Source: Bacteroidaceae bacterium
Lineage (GTDB): Bacteria > Bacteroidota > Bacteroidia > Bacteroidales > Bacteroidaceae
DNA: 64,000 nt
Direction of reading: 5' to 3'
Assembly: GCA_017619335.1 (NCBI GenBank)
Contig: JAFZSP010000033.1
Coordinates: 62,001 to 126,000, forward strand
Below the pieces are notes generated by a model, which made no database searches, was not told the origin of the DNA, and saw nothing but the letters and a program-made list of their open reading frames with translations. Shown here one piece after another: positions 46,151-52,751 of the stretch. Each line of letters opens with the position of its first letter. Within the stretch, counting starts at the first letter, position 1. A program made the translations under genes and the position numbers.

Positions 46151-48702
46151 TACTTCAGCAGATTAATGAGTGCGACGACCATGGTGGTGAGTGAGGCGGC
46201 GGAGGTGCCGAGGACGGCGATTTCGGCAGTGGACATACCTTCACGTTTCTTCTTCGTGGGCACCACGATTTCGGATCCTGGTGCGATGCCTTTTCCGCTG
46301 TCCCGGCGTCCCAGCTGATCCACGGAGCCGTTCATGTAGATAGCATAGGTCTGTGACTTGCTGGCGCGGTTGCTGTAGCCGCCGGCACGCTTGATGTAGT
46401 AACTGAGGTTAGCACCCTCTTTGTAATTGATGGAGATGGGATACATCACCTCTCCGGAAATCTTCACCGTGTTGGAGAACTGCGGCACGATGAGCTGGTC
46501 GTTGGCGCGCAGCACCACATCATCAACCCCCTTGGGATTGGCCAGCGCCTTCTCCAAGTCGATGGCTACGTTGTAGTTGTAACCTTGGTTCATCTTCATC
46601 GTCAACAGCGTGTCGGCCAAGTGGCGGTCATAATCCTTACCTGCATCCAGCGCTTGCTCGTAAAGGGCGATTTGTGAGGTGCGCAGGGCGCTCTCGCGCT
46701 GTTCACGTTCTTCTGGAGTCATGAGTCGCACCAGTCGGGCTCCCTTGGGATAGGCGGTCTCGGACAGTCCGCCGGCAATCTTCACGAGGTCGCTCAGGCG
46801 GAACTCCTTGTTGGTCATGGCGTACTCGCCCTCAAAGTTCACAGAACCAGTGATTTTCACGTTCTGCTGTTCTGCGTAAACGGGGCTCTTGCGCACCTGC
46901 ACCTCGTCAAACGGCTGGAGGTAGAAGGCGGTGTCTTCCACCATGAAGCCGTGGTCCATATTGAAAGAGAACACTTCGGCAATGGCCAGGGTGGCCTCTG
47001 TGGCGTCGGGGTTGTAGGTGCGGCGGAAGACATCGATCTTGGCGGTGGAGGCTGCCCGTGTGAAGCCGCCGGCCTGGAGGATGAGATCCTTGATGGTGGT
47101 GCGGTCGGCGTACTGATAGGTACCGGGGAAATTCACTTCTCCATTGATACGCAGGGTCTGCTCACCGTTGAGGTCTATTTTGCTGGGAATGAAGAGGACA
47201 TCGTTCTTCTTCAGGGGCACGTCGGACACGGTGCCGTCCATGATACCCTTGATATTCAGGGAGATCATCTCCAGTGTGAGGTCTTCCTTCTCACGGTGCA
47301 TCACGGCCCGTTCTGTGAAGGCATCCTCGCGCAGTCCCTCGGCAGCCAGGAGCAGGTCACGCACGGTCTGTATCTTCCCGTCCATCTGGAACATACCCGC
47401 ATGCATCACGGCGCCGCGCACTTCCACCATATTGCGGAAACGGGGCACCACGGAATCCACAAACAGCGAGTCTCCATCGGCCAGCGTGAAGCCGTTCATC
47501 TCGAACTCTTCGATGTTGTAAATGCTGTATTCCTCACCGGCCTTGCGGACGAGGCGGACGCTCTTGGTGTAGGCATCGCCCGTGAAACCGCCCGTGAACT
47601 CCAGCACGCGCTGCACGCTCTCGCCCGTCTTCATCTCATAGAACATCGGGCGTTTGACCTTGCCGCGCACTTCCACCAGGCAGTCGTAGGCCCCGACGCG
47701 GATAACGTCGTTGTCCTGCAGGCGGACATCGCCCTTGGAATTGCCGTGCAGCAGGTAGTCATAAACATCAATTCGTGAAATCACGCGGCCGCCGCGATAG
47801 ACCTCGATGTCACGCAGGGTACCGATATCGCTGATGCCGCCGGCGGCGTACAAGGCATTGAAGGCGGTGGAGAGGCTGCTGAGCGTGTAACTGCCGGGCA
47901 TCACCACTTCTCCCATCACCTGCACGATGATGCTACGCGTCTCGCCCACGCTGAGGCTGACTTTGCAGTCGGAGTAGTACTGCCCGAGACGGGATTTCAG
48001 GCGTGCCGTGGCCTCGCTCACGGAGAGTCCCGCCAGCTTCACGGGGCCCACGCCCTCGATGGTGATGGTGCCATCGGGAGAGATGGTGCCTGTGAACGTC
48101 TCCTGTGAAGCGCCCCAGACATCGATGATGACAGCATCACCTGCACCCAGACGGTAGTTGGCGGGCGTAGCCATGTTCATATTGGGCTCGAAGGACAAGT
48201 TCTTCTGGTTGAAGATATTACGACCGAAGACCTGCTGGTCTTTGGGGATCAGACTGCTGTAATAATCCAGGGAATCCAAGTCAAAATAGGAAGACTCCTC
48301 CTCGATCATCTGCATACGCTGCTCACGCGGCAGGTAACGCCACTCTTCCTCCTCACGCTGGGAGCGGATCATGTGACCCTGCTGCTTCTGGCGCTCGTCC
48401 TGTGCCACCTGCTGACGGGTGCGCAGACGGTTGTCGGTCTTCTGCTGCGTGCTTCCCGTGAGATCCACGGCGCCCAGCTGCTTCTGCTGCGCCTCCACCT
48501 TCTTGCGGACGCGGCGCAGCTGTTCCACCGTCACACCGCGCTGCATCACGTTGCGGAGGATGACCTGCTGATCGGTGCCCTTTTCTTTCTCCTGCAAAAC
48601 ATAACGGATGAGCTGGTCATCCGTCATCGATTGTGCTACGGCACTCACGCACGCGCACGCGCACAAAAAAATAAAAAAGAGGAGCTTCTTTACACTATTC
48701 AT
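46150..48702 (-). CDS. Wza-like polysaccharide export protein with multiple SLBB domains
   Basis: An 850-residue exported protein. After the signal peptide (MNSVKKLLFFIFLCACACVSAVAQ) come a Gln/Arg-rich helical region (about 30-140), a poly_export domain (NYRLGAGDAVIIDVWGASQ, GTITIEGVGPVKLAGLSVSEA, about 185-260) and five or six SLBB repeats (VMGEVVMPGSYTLSSLSTAF, VRGAVMHAGMFQMDG, INGEVNFPGTYQYAD, ITGSVNFEGEYAM, ISGEVMYPISIN). A hydrophobic C-terminal segment (AEIAVLGTSAASLTTMVVALI) may cross the outer membrane. I used ATG 48702 rather than a TTG at 48729. Confidence 0.93.
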   Translation of the reverse strand: MNSVKKLLFFIFLCACACVSAVAQSMTDDQLIRYVLQEKEKGTDQQVILRNVMQRGVTVEQLRRVRKKVEAQQKQLGAVDLTGSTQQKTDNRLRTRQQVAQDERQKQQGHMIRSQREEEEWRYLPREQRMQMIEEESSYFDLDSLDYYSSLIPKDQQVFGRNIFNQKNLSFEPNMNMATPANYRLGAGDAVIIDVWGASQETFTGTISPDGTITIEGVGPVKLAGLSVSEATARLKSRLGQYYSDCKVSLSVGETRSIIVQVMGEVVMPGSYTLSSLSTAFNALYAAGGISDIGTLRDIEVYRGGRVISRIDVYDYLLHGNSKGDVRLQDNDVIRVGAYDCLVEVRGKVKRPMFYEMKTGESVQRVLEFTGGFTGDAYTKSVRLVRKAGEEYSIYNIEEFEMNGFTLADGDSLFVDSVVPRFRNMVEVRGAVMHAGMFQMDGKIQTVRDLLLAAEGLREDAFTERAVMHREKEDLTLEMISLNIKGIMDGTVSDVPLKKNDVLFIPSKIDLNGEQTLRINGEVNFPGTYQYADRTTIKDLILQAGGFTRAASTAKIDVFRRTYNPDATEATLAIAEVFSFNMDHGFMVEDTAFYLQPFDEVQVRKSPVYAEQQNVKITGSVNFEGEYAMTNKEFRLSDLVKIAGGLSETAYPKGARLVRLMTPEEREQRESALRTSQIALYEQALDAGKDYDRHLADTLLTMKMNQGYNYNVAIDLEKALANPKGVDDVVLRANDQLIVPQFSNTVKISGEVMYPISINYKEGANLSYYIKRAGGYSNRASKSQTYAIYMNGSVDQLGRRDSGKGIAPGSEIVVPTKKKREGMSTAEIAVLGTSAASLTTMVVALINLLK

Positions 48703-48712
48703 ATTGCGAATT

Positions 48713-49375
48713 TCAGAATTTCTTACCAAAAAGGATATACTCCGCCGTGGTGAACATGATTTTCACGTCCAGCCAGAGGGAGCGTTTCTGCAGATAGTCC
48801 AGATCCATTTGCAGTCGGATAAGCATTTTCTCCATCGTGTCGGTGTAGCCGTTGTAGATGGTAGCCATGGAGGTAGTACCGGGTTTCATCAGGTAAATAT
48901 ACTGATAATCACTGTTCTGCTCCATGATTTGGTCTATGAAGTACTTGCGCTCCGGTCGGGGTCCCACGAAACTCATGTCACCGCGCAGCACGTTCACCAG
49001 TTGCGGCAGTTCGTCCAGATGGTGCTCACGCAGGAACTTGCCCACGGGCGTCAGACGATCGTCGTCTTTCTGCGCCAACTGCGGCGTTCCCTCTTCCTCG
49101 GAATCCACCATCATTGTTCTGAATTTGAGGATATTAAATGGCTTCCCGCCATAACCTATGCGTTCCTGACGGAAGATGACAGGGCCGTCGCCTTGCTTCT
49201 TCAGGAGACAATAAACCAGCAAGTAAACAGGTGACAACAGAATGATTCCCAGAAGGGCTCCGATGAAGTCAAAGAACCGCTTCACCGCCCGCTCGGCAGC
49301 GTTCATACCATCCTTAATCTCGGTGTTCAAGATTGTCTGTTGAATCATATCGATTGATAGCGCTATTGCATGCAT
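48713..49375 (-). CDS. Priming sugar transferase (undecaprenyl-phosphate glycosyl-1-phosphate transferase)
   Basis: A 220-residue monotopic phosphoglycosyl transferase. One membrane helix (FFDFIGALLGIILLSPVYLLVYCLL, about 34-58) precedes the catalytic domain with FRQERIGYGGKPFNILKFRTM, LREHHLDELPQLVNVLRGDM and SFVGPRPER. It attaches the first sugar phosphate to undecaprenyl phosphate and so starts repeat-unit assembly. It heads the operon. The start could be Met1 (49375), Met10 (49348) or Met24; the longest is given. Confidence 0.93.
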   Translation of the reverse strand: MHAIALSIDMIQQTILNTEIKDGMNAAERAVKRFFDFIGALLGIILLSPVYLLVYCLLKKQGDGPVIFRQERIGYGGKPFNILKFRTMMVDSEEEGTPQLAQKDDDRLTPVGKFLREHHLDELPQLVNVLRGDMSFVGPRPERKYFIDQIMEQNSDYQYIYLMKPGTTSMATIYNGYTDTMEKMLIRLQMDLDYLQKRSLWLDVKIMFTTAEYILFGKKF

Positions 49376-49501
49376 TTTCTATATATACTAACTCAGATAT
49401 TGCAAATTTATTGCAAAGGAACGGCATTTTTTTCATTCTGCCAAGCTTTCAGGCCGGAAAAAGCTTTCGGGAAGCGAAAAATGCATTTTTCTTCCAAAAA
49501 A

Positions 49502-49533
49502 TTTGCAGAAATGAAAAGAAAGCCCTACCTTTG
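49502..49533 (+). promoter_or_regulatory. ssrA promoter
   Basis: TTTG (49502-49505), 20-bp spacer, TACCTTTG (49526-49533), about 25 nt before the mature tmRNA 5' end. Confidence 0.75.
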
Positions 49534-49558
49534 CCCCCGCAAGCAAAAGCTTTCATTC

Positions 49559-49958
49559 GGGGCTGACATGGATTTGACAGCAGGATGAGACGTTGCGTAA
49601 GCACGCAGAGAGTCGCTGGCCGCTCTCTTAAATCCATGGTCTTCAAAGAATTATCTGGCGAAAAGACTTACGCTCTCGCTGCTTGATTGAAGTATAGTAG
49701 ATCAGCTTATCTCGGCACCAGGTGCTGAGACGGGACATCACTCAGAGACTAACGCCCTGGAGCGCTCTGGCTAAGTGGTGCAGCAAAACCGGGGATAGCC
49801 GTGCGTGGCCTCGCACTCGCGGTGAAGTTTTTAGAGGATAAGGCATCGGTTGGTGGCCCAGGTCTTGCCGTTGCCCGACAATCCAGTCTGGGATAAGCGT
49901 GTAGAAAGCGCAGGGTGTCCCTGTTTGGACGAGGGTTCAATTCCCTCCAGCTCCACTA
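49559..49958 (+). ncRNA. ssrA: Transfer-messenger RNA (tmRNA)
   Basis: The RNA that rescues stalled ribosomes and tags the nascent protein. The 5' end GGGGCTGACATGG pairs with CAGCTCC near the 3' end (49948-49954), forming the acceptor stem, with a T-loop GGTTCAATTCC just before it. The tag open reading frame at 49657-49686 reads GEKTYALAA and stop, closely like other Bacteroidales tags. A CTA rather than an encoded CCA follows the discriminator base. The 3' end is duplicated downstream. Confidence 0.96.
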
Positions 49959-49990
49959 CGTTCCGCGGAAGGCAATTGAACCCTTCCGTT
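49943..49990. repeat. Direct repeat, copy 1 (tmRNA 3' end plus flank)
   Basis: 48 bp from CCCTCCAGCTCCACTACG to CCCTTCCGTT, repeated at 50020-50067 with a single C/G difference. It covers the last tmRNA bases and the terminator hairpin. Confidence 0.93.
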
Positions 49991-49994
49991 TTTT
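49966..49994 (+). terminator. ssrA terminator
   Basis: CGGAAGG, loop, CCTTCCG followed by six T's, directly after tmRNA. Confidence 0.85.
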
Positions 49995-50019
49995 ATTTGG
50001 CAACAATCCTTGTTGCTGG

Positions 50020-50067
50020 CCCTCCAGCTCCACTACGTTCCGCGGAAGGGAATTGAACCCTTCCGTT
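50020..50067. repeat. Direct repeat, copy 2 (attachment-site-like)
   Basis: 47/48 identical to 49943-49990. The 29-nt spacer contains its own small hairpin (GCAACAA-TCC-TTGTTGC). Duplication of a tmRNA 3' end is the usual trace of site-specific integration by genomic islands. Confidence 0.85.
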
Positions 50068-50076
50068 AATTATACT

Positions 50077-50312
50077 CAAGTTTCGTAAGTAATGCCGTAG
50101 GCATTTGATAGGGGTAGCCAGCCATTTTAATGGCTGGTAATGTGTCAGCTAATGGAATGCGTGCCGTAGGTACGCGATAAGGATCTGTTGTCGCGTACCT
50201 AAAGGCACGCGTTTTCCTCGCCATTGCATACCAGCCAATGAATTGGCAGGCTACCCTTATCATGCCCCTACGGGGCTTTGAATTACAGTGTGTTGGCATA
50301 CTTGCGAAACTT
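50077..50312. mobile_element. MITE-like repeat element, copy 1
   Basis: A 236-bp element with terminal inverted repeats CAAGTTTCGTAAGTA / TACTTGCGAAACTT. Inside are nested hairpins: GGGTAGCCAGCC...GGCTGG, CGTGCCGTAGGTACGCGA with TCGCGTACCTAAAGGCACG, CCAGCCAATGAATTGGC, and GCCCCTACGGGGC. It lies just after the tmRNA duplication. Related copies are at 51095, 62796 and 63286. Confidence 0.8.
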
Positions 50313-50351
50313 CTGTTAATTTTATTTAAAAATGTGGGGGAATGTGTCGCG

Positions 50352-50366
50352 GTTTAAAAATTAAAC
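50352..50366. promoter_or_regulatory. Operator-like palindrome 1
   Basis: GTTTAAAAATTAAAC, an imperfect palindrome just upstream of the -7 box (50369-50376) of the membrane-protein gene. Confidence 0.45.
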
Positions 50367-50368
50367 AT

Positions 50369-50376
50369 TAACTTTG
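50369..50376 (+). promoter_or_regulatory. -7 box of the membrane protein gene
   Basis: TAACTTTG, 33 nt upstream of the ATG at 50410, between two GTTTAAA-type palindromes. Confidence 0.55.
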
Positions 50377-50385
50377 CAGCGGAAA

Positions 50386-50400
50386 GTTTAAAATTTAAAC
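50386..50400. promoter_or_regulatory. Operator-like palindrome 2
   Basis: GTTTAAA-A-TTTAAAC, a perfect 7+1+7 palindrome around the expected transcription start. It is a candidate binding site for the winged-helix regulator encoded at 51457. Confidence 0.5.
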
Positions 50401-50409
50401 CGTTTGTAT

Positions 50410-51009
50410 ATGAATACGAACTCTCTTCAACAGGAATTGGAAATCATTGCCCGTATCCGAGGTGAGGCCACGTCTCAGAAAGTGTTGGTGGGCGAGAACC
50501 TCTTTCTGGCGTGGGGCTACCCGGCAGCGATTATTCTGCTGTTGGAGTTCGCAGCACTGATGCTGTGGCATGCGGACTGGTGCTATTGGCTTTGGGCGGG
50601 TATCCCATTGTTCGGCTTTCCGCTGATGATGTATTTTATGAACGAGGACTACGAGCGCACCCACAGCCGCACCCTCGAACAGAACGTGGTGATGCAGCTG
50701 TGGCTCTTCATCGGCTTCGCCTGCTGCGTGGGTGGTTTCGCCATCGGCTTTGCGGGTATATTCCCGCTGTGCGGCAATTCCCTGATAGGACTGCTGACGG
50801 GAATGGGATGCTTCGTCACGGGTGTGATCCTGCACTTCCGCCCCAAGACCATCTGCGGCATCATTGCCTCTTTCCTCTCCATCGTCCCGCTGTTCCTGCA
50901 GGGCGACCTCTGGCCGTGGCAGCTCCCCGTCACCGCCCTCATCGTCGTCATCGCCCTCATCATCCCGGGCCATCTCTTCCGCCGCTATGTCCTCAGCAGG
51001 AGGAAGTGA
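50410..51009 (+). CDS. Five-to-six-helix membrane protein of unknown function
   Basis: A 199-residue protein with a soluble N-terminal helix (SLQQELEIIARIRGEA) followed by about six hydrophobic helices (AAIILLLEFAALMLW, LWAGIPLFGFPLMMYFM, LWLFIGFACCVGGFAIGFAG and others) and a basic C terminus. Similar proteins in Bacteroidales are encoded beside a small winged-helix regulator, as here (51457), although the two genes are now separated by about 450 bp of repeats. The ATG at 50410 was preferred to a TTG two codons upstream. Function unknown. Confidence 0.78.
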   Translation: MNTNSLQQELEIIARIRGEATSQKVLVGENLFLAWGYPAAIILLLEFAALMLWHADWCYWLWAGIPLFGFPLMMYFMNEDYERTHSRTLEQNVVMQLWLFIGFACCVGGFAIGFAGIFPLCGNSLIGLLTGMGCFVTGVILHFRPKTICGIIASFLSIVPLFLQGDLWPWQLPVTALIVVIALIIPGHLFRRYVLSRRK

Positions 51010-51011
51010 AG

Positions 51012-51066
51012 AATTCACAATTCATAATTGATAATTCATAATTCACAATTCATAATTCACAATTCA
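51012..51066. repeat. AATTCATAATTCAC tandem repeat
   Basis: Several imperfect copies of AATTCACAATTCATAATTC directly after the stop codon; low-complexity, non-coding. Confidence 0.7.
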
Positions 51067-51094
51067 CACATTCTTAGACCTATTATAATATACT

Positions 51095-51325
51095 CAAGTT
51101 TTGCAAGTATGCCAACACTCTGTAATTCAAAGCCCCGTAGGGGCAAGATAAGGGTAGCCAGCCATTTCAATGGCTGGTATGCAATGGTGAGGAAAACGCG
51201 TGCCTTTAGGTACGCGACAATGAATCCCTATCGCGTACCTACGGCACGCATTCTTTTAACACTCACATTACCAGCCAATGAATTGGCTGGCTACCCCTAT
51301 TACGCCCCGATGGGGCTCATAAACT
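51095..51325. mobile_element. MITE-like repeat element, copy 2 (opposite orientation, right end lost)
   Basis: It begins with the terminal repeat CAAGTTTTGCAAGTA and contains the same nested hairpins as copy 1 in reverse order; the far terminus is not recognisable. Imperfect direct repeats of TTCTTAGACCTAT plus an AT-rich run (51071-51093 and 51427-51451) flank the inserted region. Confidence 0.75.
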
Positions 51326-51456
51326 CCGCAAACTCTGCGTTAAAACAAAAACAAGCAGCGTTGAAATCCGCACGTGGCACCGCCCGCAGCCACCTGTTTT
51401 CCTTGTTTTTGTCAGCCATATATACACTCTTAGACCTATAATATTATATTAAAGAT

Positions 51457-51798
51457 ATGAGTAATTTTAAGTTTCCCGTTATCAATCCGCTGCTGCATAA
51501 CGAGTTGCGATTGAAAATCATGGTGGCGCTGGACAGCCTGGACAGTGCAGACTTCATGTACCTGTGCCAGATCACGGACTCCACACGCGGCAACGTCAGC
51601 GTACAGATCACCACCCTGAAGGACGCCGGCTACCTGGAGGTCACCAAGACCAGCCTCGGCCGCTTCTCCCACACCGTCTGCCGCATCACAGCCCTCGGGC
51701 AGGAAGCCCTCCGCGCCTACGAGGAAGGCCTCCGCAACCTCTTCAACAGAGAAGTCCCCGCACAGCAGGAAGACAACTCCCAGCGGGCAGCCGGGTAA
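51457..51798 (+). CDS. Winged-helix transcriptional regulator (MarR/ArsR-like)
   Basis: A 113-residue single-domain regulator: NPLLHNELRLKIMVALDSLDSADFMYLCQITDSTRGNVSVQITTLKDAGYLEVTK is a winged helix with the recognition helix near NVSVQITTLKDAG, followed by the wing and the LGQEALRAYEEGL helix. Such regulators typically repress themselves and a partner membrane protein. The likely partner is the gene at 50410. The Gln/Asp-rich tail is not conserved-looking. Confidence 0.85.
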   Translation: MSNFKFPVINPLLHNELRLKIMVALDSLDSADFMYLCQITDSTRGNVSVQITTLKDAGYLEVTKTSLGRFSHTVCRITALGQEALRAYEEGLRNLFNREVPAQQEDNSQRAAG

Positions 51799-51989
51799 AG
51801 GGCTTAGCTCAAGCAAGCTTGGCTCTGCTTTCGGCTCAGGCGCTCTTTGACATACTGAGACAACGGATAATTGGGGGTTTCCCCGCGATTTTTCCATGAA
51901 TTATCCATCAAATGCAACTTTTCGTAAGAAATTCATCGGCAATTGATGGTAATTTATGTGAAAAAAGAAACATTCTCAAAGAAAATGCT

Positions 51990-51997
51990 TATCTTTG
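51990..51997 (+). promoter_or_regulatory. -7 box of the toxin-antitoxin operon
   Basis: TATCTTTG, 29 nt upstream of the antitoxin ATG. Between 51799 and 51989 only a weak GGGG-TTT-CCCC hairpin (51874-51884) was seen. Confidence 0.55.
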
Positions 51998-52026
51998 CAC
52001 CCGAAAACGATAAAAAGTAATGTAAT

Positions 52027-52308
52027 ATGAGTACACAAGCTTTGACAGGCCTCCGAGACTACCTCTTCGGAACGCTCAACATCGGTAACTTATACTGGCT
52101 GGCCAACGAACTCACTGAGTACGCCCAGAAGAAGGAAGCTCAACACCTGAAACCCTACACCATGGAGGAAATCAACGCCATGATTGACCAGGCCGAAAGG
52201 GAATCAGCCTTAGGACTGGGTCAGGAAAGCGAAGAAATGTTCCGAGAACTGGAAGAAGAGTTTGCCAGAGAAGAGCAAGAAGAACTTGAATACGCAGAAG
52301 CAGTATGA
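52027..52308 (+). CDS. Antitoxin of a RelE/ParE-type pair
   Basis: A 93-residue acidic protein. The segment YTMEEINAMIDQAERESALG is the toxin-wrapping helix common in ParD/RelB-like antitoxins of Bacteroidetes, and the C terminus is a run of Glu (EELEEEFAREEQEELEYAEAV). The N-terminal part has no clear DNA-binding motif. It overlaps the toxin gene by 4 nt, the usual coupling. Confidence 0.78.
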   Translation: MSTQALTGLRDYLFGTLNIGNLYWLANELTEYAQKKEAQHLKPYTMEEINAMIDQAERESALGLGQESEEMFRELEEEFAREEQEELEYAEAV

Positions 52309-52616
52309 AAGTAGTCTGGATGTCTTTACCCAAGAGACAGGTACGTGAAGCTGCCAAGTACATCTATAAAGAGTTTGGCAAAAAAGTTAAAGACGACTTC
52401 ATGCATGAAGTCCAATCCACAAGCCGCCTCATTGGTCGCAGTCCCAATATTGGCATGGTGGAACCACTGCTTACAGACCGCACCACTATGTATCGTAGCT
52501 TTGTTGTAAACCACCTCAATAAGATTGTTTATAGTATCGTGGATGACCATATTGAGGTTGCAGCGTTCTGGGACGTAAGACGCGACCCTGGTACCCTGGC
52601 CAGCCAAGTGAAATAA
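52305..52616 (+). CDS. RelE/ParE-family toxin
   Basis: A 103-residue protein with the RelE/ParE fold: VVWMSLPKRQVREAAKYIYKEFGKKVKDDFMHEV, then SPNIGMVEPLLTDRTTMYRSFVVNHLNKIVYSIVDDHIEVAAFWDVRRDP. Strand and Arg positions (YRSF, FWDVRRDP) fit. ParE members poison gyrase, RelE members cut mRNA on the ribosome; the sequence does not decide which. Confidence 0.88.
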   Translation: MKVVWMSLPKRQVREAAKYIYKEFGKKVKDDFMHEVQSTSRLIGRSPNIGMVEPLLTDRTTMYRSFVVNHLNKIVYSIVDDHIEVAAFWDVRRDPGTLASQVK

Positions 52617-52642
52617 TGTCCCCTTGCTCCTCCATTTATCCG

Positions 52643-52671
52643 CCGCCGAGACTCCCGCAGAGTCCCGGCGG
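52643..52671. repeat. CCGCCGAGAC stem-loop, copy 1
   Basis: CCGCCG-A-GACTC, loop CCGCA, GAGTC-C-CGGCGG. A closely related stem-loop is at 60430-60461. No T run follows, so it may be a 5' element of the BspA gene or a weak terminator of the toxin operon. Confidence 0.65.
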
Positions 52672-52751
52672 TCTGCGTCTCAGAACCACCAACATCATAA
52701 AGAAGAAAAGATATAAAAACATAATTATTAACCCTCAAAAAACTAAACAAC

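Noticed and set aside
46951..47778. 275-codon plus-strand frame
   Set aside because: Antisense shadow of the SLBB export protein, His/Val/Leu-rich without motifs.
50066..50299. Open frame of 77 codons (MPTHCNSKPRRG...) and its relatives at 51109-51441, 62845-63129 and 63243-63425
   Set aside because: All lie wholly within the MITE-like hairpin elements; similarity among them follows from DNA repeat identity, and the frames have no promoter and differing ends.
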